64,000 bases of DNA from Candidatus Woesearchaeota archaeon (GCA_018661705.1 JABJHR010000019.1:124001-188000); one strand, 5' to 3'. Shown: positions 25,465-33,753, counted from the stretch's first letter. Numbers and translations: made by a program. The notes: generated by a model from the sequence alone, not told the origin.

Positions 25465-26040
25465 TTAGGATGTTAATGTTATGAAAAATTGCTTAGATTC
25501 ATAAGGACTATCTAAGGAACCATCACCTGATGTAATTAAGGGGTCATGTGCCACTATTTTACAAACATATGTTCCTGTTGGAAATTCTTCTCCTAAATCT
25601 AATTCCTTTGTTTTATCCATTAATTTAATTTCATAACCTGTTCCTTCACTAGACCCAACATCTTCTGTTGTTGCCATAATGTAGAATGGATCTGTTGTTG
25701 CATCATCATAAAATAATTGGACAGTACCATCTTGTCCTAAACATTCTGATAACGCCAGTTTTACATTTTCAACTTCATACTGAAGAACATTATAATATCC
25801 AACTTTCAGTAATCTTTCTTTACCTTTTTTTAGTTGAACTTCTTTTGGGATTGTAATTGGTTCTTCTGCACTTGCAGGATTATCTAATTCAGTTACATCT
25901 AAGCTCTTAATACCTTGTGCAACATTTTCTTTAATCAGGTTAGTAACAAATAATCCAACTCCTAACATAGAAAACGCTAAAACAAAGACAACTATTGCAT
26001 TAACAGATAGATTTAATGATGCCTTTTTTGAAAACCTCAT
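25465..26040 (-). CDS. Pilin-like membrane-anchored protein
   Basis: 191 aa from the ATG at 26040, behind GAGGTG. The N-terminus 'MRFSKKASLNLSVNAIVVFV' has a basic patch, a KKA-type processing site and one helix, the same arrangement as the protein at 23635. The rest is an extracellular, acidic beta-rich domain ending 'SKQFFITLTS'. Both proteins probably share ancestry and are candidates for pilus or surface-layer subunits processed by an archaeal prepilin peptidase, which is not in this window. Confidence 0.55.
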   Translation of the reverse strand: MRFSKKASLNLSVNAIVVFVLAFSMLGVGLFVTNLIKENVAQGIKSLDVTELDNPASAEEPITIPKEVQLKKGKERLLKVGYYNVLQYEVENVKLALSECLGQDGTVQLFYDDATTDPFYIMATTEDVGSSEGTGYEIKLMDKTKELDLGEEFPTGTYVCKIVAHDPLITSGDGSLDSPYESKQFFITLTS

Positions 26041-26179
26041 CTTCACACCTCTTTTTTTAATTCTTATTAAAGTTACTATTAAATTTGAACAATTTATTGT
26101 TTAGTTCTTAATTATTAGTCATTTATTTATGATATAGGTTCTTTGTAAAACTTCATTTATAAAGTTTTCGGAGAAAAGA

Positions 26180-26187
26180 TTTATATA
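26180..26187 (+). promoter_or_regulatory. TATA box of the RelA/SpoT gene
   Basis: TTTATATA, centred 27 bases before the ATG at 26211; the mRNA is expected to be leaderless. Confidence 0.55.
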
Positions 26188-26210
26188 TTTACTTCATATT
26201 CTTACTGGGA

Positions 26211-28109
26211 ATGAGGCAATCTGAATTCATTAAGGAAATTTTAGCTTATAATGTAAAGGCAAATATAGCTATGATTAGAAAGGCATATGTGTTAGCAGAA
26301 AAAGCTCATAAAGGTCAAAAAAGAGAAGGTGGAGAAGAATATTTTTCACATCCTTTGGGGGCTGCCCAAATTTTAATTGAATTAAAAGCAGATTCTGCTA
26401 CTATCTGTGCTGCTTTATTGCATGATGTTGTAGAAGATACAGATGTTAGTATTGAAAAGATTAAATCTTTATTTGGAGATGAAATTGCAAGCTTAGTTGA
26501 AGGCGTAACAAAGATTGAAAAAATTCATTTCAAAAGAAAAGAAGATTACACCTCAGAAAATTTAAGAAAAATTCTTTTAGCAACTGCAAAAGATATTAGG
26601 GTTATGTTGATCAAACTAGCAGATCGTTTACATAATATGAGAACTTTAAAAGCACTTAGATCTGATAAACAACAGAGGGTAGCTAGGGAAACATTAGAAA
26701 TTTACGCCCCAATTGCTCATAAACTCGGTGTTTGGAGAATCAAAGGAGAATTAGAAGATCTTTCTTTAAGATATTTAGAACCCGATGTTTATCGTTTTTT
26801 AGCTAGTAAAATTGCAGGAAAAAGAACTGAGCGAGAAAACCATACCACTGAAATTACTAAAACAATTAAAAGAAAACTTAAAGAAAAAGGTGTTGTTGCA
26901 GCAGTTTTTGGTAGGGCGAAATATTTTTATAGTATTTACAAAAAAATGAAAAAGAAAAATATTGCATTTAATGAGATCTATGATCTTATTGCAATTAGAA
27001 TTATTACAAAAACAATTCCTGATTGTTATTCTGCCCTTGGTTTAATTCATGATTCATTTAAGCCAATTCCTCACAGATTTAAAGATTATATCTCTGTACC
27101 AAAATCTAATGGTTATCAGAGTTTACACACGTCGGTGATTACAGACAAAGGAAAAATATTGGAATTTCAAATTAGGACAGAAGAAATGCATTATGTTGCA
27201 GAAGATGGTGTTGCAGCTCATTGGCGTTATCAAGGAACTGAAAGAGATAAAATGTTTGATAAAAAAATCTCTTGGTTAAAACAATTACTTGAATGGCGAA
27301 CTTTTGCCAGTAGTTCTTCAGAATTTATTGAAACTTTAAAGATGGATTTATTTGTTGATGAAATGGTTGTATTTACTCCAAAAGGAGATCCTATTTCTTT
27401 ACCTTACGAAGCAACACCTGTTGATTTCGCATACATGGTTCATACTAACATAGGCAATCATTGTTCTAAGGCATTAATTAATAATAAAATTGCGCCAATG
27501 GAATCAAAGTTAGAATCAGGAGATATAATTGAAATTATGACCAACAAAAATGCAAAACCTTCCAGGCATTGGTTAAAATTTGTCAAGACAAGTAAGGCTA
27601 GGAGTAAAATAAAATCATTTTTGGGCATGGATATTGATCAAGAGAAAAAATCAGAAAAAAGCAAACAAGTTGATATTTCTAAATGCGTACAAATTGTCGG
27701 TAAAAAAGCACCAATCAAAGTTTCAAAATGTTGTAATCCTCAATTATTTGATCCTATTGTTGGTTTTTACACAAAAGATAAGAAAATAACTCTTCACAAA
27801 AAATCTTGTCCTAACATCCATACTTTAGAAAAAAATAAAGAAGTGCCAATTCTTTGGATTGAAAAAAGGGGCTTCCCTGTTGCTAAATTAAGATTAACTC
27901 TTGAGGACAAAGTTGGTGCATTAGCTAGAGTTTTAAATCTTTTTGCTTCTTATAAAGTTAATATTAGGGGAGTTACAACAAAACCAAAAAAAGAACATGT
28001 TGTAACAACAATCTCTGTTGAATTAACAGGCGGGGTTAAGGTAGATGAAATCTTATCTGAATTAAAAAAGTTAGATATTATTGTTGCTGTTGAAGAGGTG
28101 AAATCATGA
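26211..28109 (+). CDS. Bifunctional-type RelA/SpoT (p)ppGpp synthetase/hydrolase
   Basis: 632 aa with the long RSH order. HD hydrolase (about 20-170): His47, 'LLHDVVEDT' with His71-Asp72 and Glu75-Asp76. Synthetase (about 215-345): 'GRAKYFYSIYKKM', 'YDLIAIRII', 'HRFKDYISVPKSNGYQSLH' and 'EFQIRT'; the RFKD motif (289-292) is the form of bifunctional and SpoT-type enzymes, in contrast to EFDD of RelA. A TGS domain (about 365-440), a Cys-containing segment ('VSKCCNP') and an ACT domain (about 560-630) complete it. All catalytic motifs look intact. The stop overlaps the start of the methionine aminopeptidase gene by 4 bases. Confidence 0.92.
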   Translation: MRQSEFIKEILAYNVKANIAMIRKAYVLAEKAHKGQKREGGEEYFSHPLGAAQILIELKADSATICAALLHDVVEDTDVSIEKIKSLFGDEIASLVEGVTKIEKIHFKRKEDYTSENLRKILLATAKDIRVMLIKLADRLHNMRTLKALRSDKQQRVARETLEIYAPIAHKLGVWRIKGELEDLSLRYLEPDVYRFLASKIAGKRTERENHTTEITKTIKRKLKEKGVVAAVFGRAKYFYSIYKKMKKKNIAFNEIYDLIAIRIITKTIPDCYSALGLIHDSFKPIPHRFKDYISVPKSNGYQSLHTSVITDKGKILEFQIRTEEMHYVAEDGVAAHWRYQGTERDKMFDKKISWLKQLLEWRTFASSSSEFIETLKMDLFVDEMVVFTPKGDPISLPYEATPVDFAYMVHTNIGNHCSKALINNKIAPMESKLESGDIIEIMTNKNAKPSRHWLKFVKTSKARSKIKSFLGMDIDQEKKSEKSKQVDISKCVQIVGKKAPIKVSKCCNPQLFDPIVGFYTKDKKITLHKKSCPNIHTLEKNKEVPILWIEKRGFPVAKLRLTLEDKVGALARVLNLFASYKVNIRGVTTKPKKEHVVTTISVELTGGVKVDEILSELKKLDIIVAVEEVKS

Positions 28110-28996
28110 ACGCGGAATTAGAGGAATATAAAGATTGGATAACAGCTGGAAAAATTGCTAGTGACGTAAGAGAATATTCTAAAGAAATTATTAAACCAGG
28201 TGTTAAGCTTTTAGATGTTGCAAACAAAATTGAAGATAAGATTAGAGAATTAGGGGCGATTCCTGCTTTTCCAGTAAATTTAAGTTCTGATAATTTTGCT
28301 GCACACTACACTCCTTCTCCAGATGATGAAACAATTATTGAAAAACAAATTCTAAAAGTTGATGTCGGTGTTTGTTATAAGGGCGCTATCGGGGATACTG
28401 CTTTTACATTAGATCTTTCTAATCAAAATTCAGAGTTAATTGAAGCAAGTAGAAAAGCTGTTGAAAATGCAATTAAGATTTTAAAAGTTGGCACAACTTT
28501 AGGAGAAATAGGAAAAGTAATTGAAGATACTATTGTTAATTTGGGATTTCAACCAATTAGAAATTTGTCTGGCCATGGTTTAGATTTATTTCAAATACAC
28601 ACAAAGCCAAGCATACCTAATTATGATAATGGCGATACTACAGAAATAAAAAAAGGCATGATCTTTGCAATTGAACCCTTCGCAACAAATGGTGGTGGTA
28701 AGATAAGGGAAGGGAGTCACCCTAATATTTACATGCAAACAAATAATAGGCCTATCAGAGACATGATCACAAGAAAGATTTTTGAAGAAATAAAGCAATT
28801 TAAGCAATTACCCTTCTCAACTAGGGATTTAGTTGCTAAATTCCCTTTAAACCAAGTTAAAATGGCTTTAAAACGGCTTATGATGGCAAATAACATTCAT
28901 GAATATCCTCCTTTGCCAGAAGTTAGTGATGGTTTAGTTAGCCAGCATGAGCATACTATTCTTATGTTGGATGAGCCAGTAGTATTGACAAAATAA
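28106..28996 (+). CDS. map: Methionine aminopeptidase, type II
   Basis: 296 aa, the archaeal length. The pita-bread fold residues are visible: 'SSDNFAAHYTPSPDDET' (substrate His), 'LKVDVGVCYKGAIGDTAFTL' (two metal Asp), 'SGHGLDLFQIHT' (metal His), 'GMIFAIEPFAT' (metal Glu) and 'SQHEHTILML' near the end. An insertion between the last two carries the helical subdomain that defines type II. It removes the initiator methionine co-translationally. It overlaps the RSH gene by ATGA, so they are translationally coupled. Confidence 0.93.
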   Translation: MNAELEEYKDWITAGKIASDVREYSKEIIKPGVKLLDVANKIEDKIRELGAIPAFPVNLSSDNFAAHYTPSPDDETIIEKQILKVDVGVCYKGAIGDTAFTLDLSNQNSELIEASRKAVENAIKILKVGTTLGEIGKVIEDTIVNLGFQPIRNLSGHGLDLFQIHTKPSIPNYDNGDTTEIKKGMIFAIEPFATNGGGKIREGSHPNIYMQTNNRPIRDMITRKIFEEIKQFKQLPFSTRDLVAKFPLNQVKMALKRLMMANNIHEYPPLPEVSDGLVSQHEHTILMLDEPVVLTK

Positions 28997-29105
28997 TAGT
29001 ATTTGTGCTTTTTTTTCATGATTTTGACTAGATATTAGGATATTTTCAATATTTTCAGATTTATTCTAATTTAGTCTAGGAATTCTCCTTAATTTATTAG
29101 TAACA

Positions 29106-29113
29106 TTTATAAA
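29106..29113 (+). promoter_or_regulatory. Upstream TATA box of the tRNA-Pro/eL43 region
   Basis: TTTATAAA, predicting a start near 29136 and a leader of about 34 bases before the tRNA. A second box lies at 29145-29152. Confidence 0.4.
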
Positions 29114-29144
29114 CCTTCACCTAATCTTCACTTTAAACCATATA

Positions 29145-29152
29145 TTTATAAA
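29145..29152 (+). promoter_or_regulatory. Proximal TATA box of tRNA-Pro
   Basis: TTTATAAA, 22 bases from its centre to the first tRNA base. It may start transcription at or within a few bases of the tRNA, or two tandem promoters may be used. Confidence 0.45.
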
Positions 29153-29169
29153 GAGCTTCCTATTCCAAA

Positions 29170-29273
29170 GGGGCTGTGGGGTAGTTTGGTCTATCCTTTC
29201 TGGTTTGGGAGGGCATTACATATGTATTGCTCAAAAATGCCAGAGGACCCCAGTTCGAATCTGGGCAGCCCCA
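29170..29273 (+). tRNA. tRNA-Pro (UGG) with a 29-base intron
   Basis: The acceptor GGGGCTG (29170-29176) pairs perfectly with CAGCCCC (29266-29272), followed by A73; no CCA is encoded. The T arm is CCCAG-TTCGAAT-CTGGG. The anticodon stem is TCTGG (29199-29203) with CCAGA (29240-29244), and the loop TTTGGG gives anticodon TGG at 29206-29208. Bases 29210-29238 interrupt the loop at the canonical 37/38 site. Intron helix GGGCA/TGCTC and exon TTTG with intron CAAA suggest a bulge-helix-bulge for the archaeal splicing endonuclease. The exact intron ends could shift by one base. Confidence 0.9.
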
Positions 29274-29302
29274 TCAATATTAAATATACTAAAAGAATTA
29301 AA

Positions 29303-29818
29303 ATGGCAGAAGCAAAAACAGGTTCAATTAATAGATTTGGAGCAAGATACGGTAGAACTCCAAAGAAAAGATTTGGTCAGATCGAAGTAGAACAACGAAA
29401 ATTACACAAATGTCCTTATTGTAATCGTATTAAGGTTAAGCGAGTTACAACAGGTATTTGGCAATGTCGAAAATGCGATGCAAAGTTTACAGGCAAAGCA
29501 TATACATTTACTAAGAAAAAGAGAGTTAGTGTGGCTCCGGTTGTTACAGAAACAGCTGAAGAAGATTTTGATGATGTTCTTGATGAAGATTTTGATGAGA
29601 CTTCTGATGCAAAAGAAGAAGAGAAAGAAGAAAGCAAGGAATCAGAAGAATCAGATGATATTGAAAATACAGATGAAACAGAAGAATCAGATGAAGTGGA
29701 AGATACAGAAGAAGTAAAAGAAGATATGGAAAAGGAAGAAACAAAATCTGAAGATATGGACTCTGAAGTTTCAGAAGATAATGAACCTCAACAGGAAGAA
29801 AAACCTGTAGAGGAATAA
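29303..29818 (+). CDS. rpl37ae: Ribosomal protein eL43 (L37Ae) with a long acidic C-terminal tail
   Basis: 171 aa from the ATG at 29303, 29 bases after the tRNA; a longer open frame runs back through the tRNA and is not used. Residues 1-80 are the ribosomal protein: 'INRFGARYGRTPKKRFGQIE', zinc ribbon 'CPYC' and 'CRKC', and 'TTGIWQCRKC'. Normal archaeal eL43 ends there at about 80-90 residues. Here about 85 further residues, mostly Glu, Asp, Ser and Lys, follow. The gene heads the common archaeal order eL43 - rpoP - pcc1 - prefoldin beta. Confidence 0.9.
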   Translation: MAEAKTGSINRFGARYGRTPKKRFGQIEVEQRKLHKCPYCNRIKVKRVTTGIWQCRKCDAKFTGKAYTFTKKKRVSVAPVVTETAEEDFDDVLDEDFDETSDAKEEEKEESKESEESDDIENTDETEESDEVEDTEEVKEDMEKEETKSEDMDSEVSEDNEPQQEEKPVEE

Positions 29819-29837
29819 ACCAAAAGAATTTTTTTTC

Positions 29838-29845
29838 AGGAGGAT
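29838..29845 (+). promoter_or_regulatory. Strong Shine-Dalgarno site of rpoP
   Basis: CAGGAGGA lies six bases before the ATG at 29851 and decides the start of this very short gene. Confidence 0.6.
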
Positions 29846-29850
29846 TTTCA

Positions 29851-29988
29851 ATGGTAGAGTATAAATGTTTTGATTGTAATAAAAAAGTTTCAGAAGATTA
29901 TCTAAGAAAGAAGATTAGATGTCCTTATTGTGGAAGTAAAATGTTATTTAAACCAAGGACAACCCTTACAAAAGTTAAGGCAAGGTAA
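29851..29988 (+). CDS. rpoP: DNA-directed RNA polymerase subunit P (Rpb12-like)
   Basis: 45 aa. The zinc ribbon has 'YKCFDC' and 'IRCPYCGSK', the two CX2C pairs of archaeal RpoP/Rpb12, and ends 'TLTKVKAR'. It stabilises RNA polymerase assembly. It follows eL43 by 32 bases with a strong ribosome binding site and precedes pcc1 by seven bases. This shows the host has an archaeal RNA polymerase, relevant to the sigma factor found at 16056. Confidence 0.92.
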   Translation: MVEYKCFDCNKKVSEDYLRKKIRCPYCGSKMLFKPRTTLTKVKAR

Positions 29989-29995
29989 ATCTAAG

Positions 29996-30217
29996 ATGCA
30001 TTACACTTGTGTTATTACAGTTAAATCAAAAGAAGTTAATAAGATTTTCAAGGCACTAGGACCTGAGTTAAAACAACAAACTAGGAACAGAAGTGAAATC
30101 TTTTTACAAAAACTTAAAGATTGTTTAAATATTAAAATTAATGCAAACGATTCAGTTGCTCTTCGCGCAACATTCAATAATATCACTAAACTCTTAACTG
30201 TTTACGATCACATATAA
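29996..30217 (+). CDS. pcc1: KEOPS complex subunit Pcc1
   Basis: 73 aa from the ATG at 29996; an upstream in-frame start at 29930 overlaps rpoP and is less likely. The C-terminal half 'NDSVALRATFNNITKLLTVYD' matches the Pcc1 pattern in which a helix with Ala-Leu-Arg-Ala supports dimerisation in the KEOPS complex, which makes t6A in tRNA. The position between rpoP and prefoldin beta is the conserved archaeal location of pcc1. Confidence 0.75.
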   Translation: MHYTCVITVKSKEVNKIFKALGPELKQQTRNRSEIFLQKLKDCLNIKINANDSVALRATFNNITKLLTVYDHI

Positions 30218-30263
30218 TTTAAAAAAAACAACAATAAAATATAATAATATTTAGGGTGAAAAA

Positions 30264-30593
30264 ATGTCAGAAAAAGTAAACCAATTACAAATGATTGAAC
30301 AAAATCTTCAACAGTTATTAAGTCAAAGACAACAGTTTCAAGGGCAGTTAGTTGAAGTTGAATCAGCACTTGAAGAATTAAAAAAATCAGAAGATGCCTA
30401 CAAAATTGTTGGCAACATAATGATTAAAACTGCAAAAGACGATCTTTCTAAAGATTTAAATGAAAAAAAAGAAAAAGCAGAATTAAGAGTAAAAACAATT
30501 GAAAATCAGGAATCAAAATTAAAAGAGAAAGCAGAATCTATCAGAAAAGAAGTTATGCAAGAGCTTGAGAAAGGCGATTCAAAAAAAGAATAA
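30264..30593 (+). CDS. pfdB: Prefoldin subunit beta
   Basis: 109 aa. Two long coiled-coil helices (about 1-45 and 70-108) flank a short beta hairpin 'AYKIVGNIMIKTAKDDLSKD', the pattern of prefoldin beta ('YKxVGxIMvk'). The hexameric chaperone delivers unfolded proteins to the thermosome. A ribosome binding site GGGTGA precedes the start. It continues the eL43 - rpoP - pcc1 operon. Confidence 0.92.
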   Translation: MSEKVNQLQMIEQNLQQLLSQRQQFQGQLVEVESALEELKKSEDAYKIVGNIMIKTAKDDLSKDLNEKKEKAELRVKTIENQESKLKEKAESIRKEVMQELEKGDSKKE

Positions 30594-30634
30594 CTTTCAA
30601 TTAACACATAAGTTCATGCATGGGGTGACAAAAA

Positions 30635-30880
30635 ATGACAGAAGAAAAAGTAAAACAAATTCTAGATGTTATGCAAGAAGTAGTGGATGATCCTGTTGTT
30701 CCTAAAAATGTTAAAAGTAAAATTAATAGTGCAATGCAAGTATTAAAACAAGATGATGAGATTAGTATTAAAATTAATAAAGCTCTTGATGAATTAGATG
30801 AGATTGGTGATGATAATAATTTAGAACCATACACTAGATCTCAAATTTGGAACATTGTAAGTGCTTTAGAAATGGTTTAA
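30635..30880 (+). CDS. UPF0147 family protein
   Basis: 81 aa, all-helical. 'LDVMQEVVDDPVVPKNVKSK' and 'EPYTRSQIWNIVSALEMV' match UPF0147, a small archaeal family of unknown function. It often sits beside prefoldin beta, as here (41 bases). A weak GGGGTGA ribosome binding site precedes the ATG. Confidence 0.8.
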   Translation: MTEEKVKQILDVMQEVVDDPVVPKNVKSKINSAMQVLKQDDEISIKINKALDELDEIGDDNNLEPYTRSQIWNIVSALEMV

Positions 30881-30925
30881 TACTCTTGTTGATTTTTTCT
30901 TAATAATTTTTAATAATGTTTCTTT

Positions 30926-31543
30926 TTAATTCTTTTTTCTAACTTTTTTTACAAATTCTTTTTTTGTAAATAAAGAACTAGGAACATATATTGTATCTCC
31001 ACTTTTAGTTACAATTCTTGTTTCTGTTAAATTTATTTGTTCCACTTTTCCAGTTATTTTATCAATTTTAACAATATCTCCTTCTTTAAACATTTTCTTT
31101 TTGTGAAGGTAAAATCCTGCTATTATGTTAGGAAAAAAATCTTTAATACTAATAAATATTGAAACTACAATCATTACTATTATTAATCCTGAAATTATTT
31201 GTAAGGTGAACGAAGTAAGTTTTAAAACATCTAATGCCATAATTGCACTTATAAAAAAGATTACATAACTTACAACTTTTCCAATAAATTCTTCCATTCG
31301 AATTCTAATGCCTGTGGCTTTTTTAATTAACGAGTTTAATTCAAAACTATTTAGTAATTTCTGAACTACCCGCCCTAATATCTTTCCTATAATTAAACCA
31401 ATTAATAGAATGATAACTGCAATAACCACATCTTTGAATATAGGTTTTATTTTGGAAAAAAGATAAGCGCTTCTATCTGTTGCAGTTAAAATACTTTGAT
31501 TAAGGCCATTCATTGCCTGTTCCCCAATACCATTCTGTGCCAT
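30926..31543 (-). CDS. Small MscS-type mechanosensitive channel
   Basis: 205 aa. Three hydrophobic helices (about 30-55, 80-105, 110-135) precede the MscS beta domain 'FKEGDIVKIDKITGKVEQIN' and 'RIVTKSGDTIYVPSSLF', the signature following the pore helix. It lacks the large C-terminal vestibule of E. coli MscS. It probably releases osmolytes under hypo-osmotic stress. It is convergent with UPF0147. Confidence 0.8.
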   Translation of the reverse strand: MAQNGIGEQAMNGLNQSILTATDRSAYLFSKIKPIFKDVVIAVIILLIGLIIGKILGRVVQKLLNSFELNSLIKKATGIRIRMEEFIGKVVSYVIFFISAIMALDVLKLTSFTLQIISGLIIVMIVVSIFISIKDFFPNIIAGFYLHKKKMFKEGDIVKIDKITGKVEQINLTETRIVTKSGDTIYVPSSLFTKKEFVKKVRKKN

Positions 31544-31655
31544 AATTAGTATTAACTTCTATTTGTTTATATAATTTGCGTTGGTGCGTGTATCTTTTAT
31601 TTTTAAATTCTATTTTTTGTATCTGAATATATTAGGCAAGAGACTCTTAAACTCC

Positions 31656-31673
31656 GGCCGACAGGCTCTTTTT
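31656..31673 (+). repeat. 18-mer repeat, copy 2
   Basis: Identical to 21656-21673. It lies in the 235-base gap between the divergent genes at 31543 and 31779. The rest of the gap holds a TATA-like ATATTTATAG near 31732 and no gene. Confidence 0.5.
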
Positions 31674-31778
31674 CACTAGGATTTTGTTTTTAATTTTTTG
31701 AAAACATACTAATAAAAAATAAACAGTCAAAAAATATTTATAGCAGTTTTATTTATTAATCTAAAAAACGGTGATATT

Positions 31779-32213
31779 TTGGCTCAAGATAAAGAATTTC
31801 AAGAACTAAAGGAATGGTTGATTATGTTTATTAAACATAGAGATATGTTTCATAGAAAATTACAATCTATTTCAGAAAAAGATTTTTTAGTTATTGCTGA
31901 GTTTAAGGATAAAACCCATTATTATGCAATTCTTCCAAGAATTTTTGATGATTTAAATCAAATTACTTCTGATTACAAAGATAAACATATTTCAATCATC
32001 ACATTAAACACAAAAGACAACTTAAAGCAAATAATTAAAGACTGGGATAAATTATCAAAATTGCAAATGTTAAGTCTTTTCTTTGTAAATCCAAATGCCT
32101 CAGCAGAGAAAAAGTGGATAATTTATCCTTTTACACATAATAGAATAACAGAACCATCTTCTTTAAAATTAGGTTTAACAACATTATTTGAAAGTATTGA
32201 AGAGTGTAAGTGA
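31779..32213 (+). CDS. Hypothetical cytoplasmic protein
   Basis: 144 aa from a TTG behind GGTGAT, the same ribosome binding site that precedes tpiA. The protein is alpha/beta: an N-terminal helix ('EFQELKEWLIMFIKHRDMFH'), a strand-rich middle ('FLVIAEFKDKTHYYAILPRI', 'HISIITLNTKDN') and a helix. No cysteines or membrane segments are seen and no family is recognised. It is followed by the surface protein gene at 32329, which has its own promoter. Confidence 0.6.
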   Translation: MAQDKEFQELKEWLIMFIKHRDMFHRKLQSISEKDFLVIAEFKDKTHYYAILPRIFDDLNQITSDYKDKHISIITLNTKDNLKQIIKDWDKLSKLQMLSLFFVNPNASAEKKWIIYPFTHNRITEPSSLKLGLTTLFESIEECK

Positions 32214-32264
32214 TTTTTCTAATCTGTTAATTAATTTTTTTTAAATAGTTTCCAAAAAAAAACA

Positions 32265-32272
32265 TTTATATA
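32265..32272 (+). promoter_or_regulatory. TATA box of surface protein gene 1
   Basis: AACA precedes TTTATATA; the predicted start is near 32295. The 34-base leader ends in AAAAAGGTGAGAAT before the ATG at 32329. The paralogous gene at 36465 has the same layout. Confidence 0.5.
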
Positions 32273-32328
32273 CTAGTATACACAAAAAGTACATTATTGA
32301 CGATTTTTAAAAATAAAAAGGTGAGAAT

Positions 32329-33597
32329 ATGGCAAAAAAGAAAGATGATTTTTCTATGTATTTGTTAGGAATAGTTGCTATTGTGGCAGCAGTTGGTATA
32401 TATATGATGGTAAGTGGCGGAAATTCTTATGTTTCAGAAACAAACGAAGATGTAATGATGGAAGACGGTGGTGAAGAAACAAACTTAGTGGGACAAGTAA
32501 TTCACACTGTTAGTAATAAATATGAATGTTTTGATAGTGATGATGGGCTTTTTTCAACAACAGCAGGTGTTGTTGCATATAGAAAAAAAATAAAGAAGGG
32601 CACACAAAAGGTTTGGTCAAAGTGGTATCAAAGAAGAGATACTTTCAATAAAAGAGTAGACAAATTAGTTGAGTATTCTTGTTTAGACAATGGTCGTTTA
32701 ACTAGAAAATTATTTGAATGTCCTTCTGGTTATGATAAAGAAAAAATGAATTATCTGAAAAAAGTTAATGGCAAGGTTAAGAAAACAACCGCATATTATT
32801 GTTTAGAACCTCCAATGCCAACTGTTAAAGCAGAATCACCTGATTCAGTTGTTGAATTTGATGATAATGCTCAAGAAGAAACAACTACTGTTGTTATTGA
32901 TAATGAACCAAAAGTAGAATTATCTCAAGATGAAGAATTAGGTGATATTAATATTCAACAATTGGGAACAAAAGTAGCTGTTGATGGTGCACTTCAACCA
33001 CATTATTTATATTTTGCAAAAGAAGAAGGAGATAATGGCGTTTATATTTGTCCTGAAGCATCAGGTGTTTATGAAGTAACACCAAGTTGTACTGAAAAGA
33101 TAAGTTATTCTACAGAAGATTGTCAAGGATCAGGCGCATGTACAATTGAAAACGGTTTCTACAAAGTATTAGTAGATGGTTCTGGCGGAGACAAAGATGA
33201 AGATTGTTATCTTATTGAAATTAAAGAATGTTTTGATCAAGATGGTGATGGCATTAAAGAATCACTTCATAACGGAACAATGGATTCTTGCACCGATGAT
33301 GTAGAAAAAGAAGGATTCGCTGATTGTAATAACTATTGGTCTCAAGGTCCAATGAAATGTGATATGGCAAATGTGCCTTGGTCAGAAACACCTCAACCTT
33401 CTTGTATGGCAAACTGTGATGTTGATTCTGATATTTATGCTTGTGCTTATAAATCCTCTGGGGTTTATGAATACAGAAAAATGGTTTGTGAACCTGCGGC
33501 ATACTACGACTCTTGGAATCCAGTGTCTCCACAAGAATGGGTCTTAGATTGTCCACAAGGAGCAACTTGTTATGACCCACAGGGCATTTGCGCCTAA
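32329..33597 (+). CDS. Membrane-anchored Cys-rich surface protein, paralogue 1
   Basis: 422 aa. The start 'MAKKKDDFSMYLLGIVAIVA' gives a cytoplasmic basic tail and one helix (about 9-28), then an acidic linker and a large outside domain with many cysteines. Near residue 301 is 'CFDQDGDGIKESLHNGT', whose DxDxDG resembles calcium-binding loops. The C-terminus ends in two Cys ('CPQGATCYDPQGICA'). The paralogue at 36465 shares the N-terminus, the DxDxDG segment and the end. Middle parts differ strongly. It is probably a disulphide-stabilised surface protein. No known family is recognised. Confidence 0.65.
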   Translation: MAKKKDDFSMYLLGIVAIVAAVGIYMMVSGGNSYVSETNEDVMMEDGGEETNLVGQVIHTVSNKYECFDSDDGLFSTTAGVVAYRKKIKKGTQKVWSKWYQRRDTFNKRVDKLVEYSCLDNGRLTRKLFECPSGYDKEKMNYLKKVNGKVKKTTAYYCLEPPMPTVKAESPDSVVEFDDNAQEETTTVVIDNEPKVELSQDEELGDINIQQLGTKVAVDGALQPHYLYFAKEEGDNGVYICPEASGVYEVTPSCTEKISYSTEDCQGSGACTIENGFYKVLVDGSGGDKDEDCYLIEIKECFDQDGDGIKESLHNGTMDSCTDDVEKEGFADCNNYWSQGPMKCDMANVPWSETPQPSCMANCDVDSDIYACAYKSSGVYEYRKMVCEPAAYYDSWNPVSPQEWVLDCPQGATCYDPQGICA

Positions 33598-33753
33598 TTT
33601 TTTCTTTTTTTCTCTTTTTTATTAAATTTTAATTATTTGATTTAATCAGATTTAAGCCTATAACTCATTAATAACCCTTTAAATATCTCAATTTACTGAT
33701 TTTAACACTTTTTATGACACTTTTACCACTTTCATATAGAAAACAACAAAACC

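Noticed and set aside
29186-29302. Extension of the eL43 reading frame back through the tRNA
   Set aside because: The upstream codons coincide with the tRNA-Pro gene, and the conserved protein starts at the ATG at 29303.
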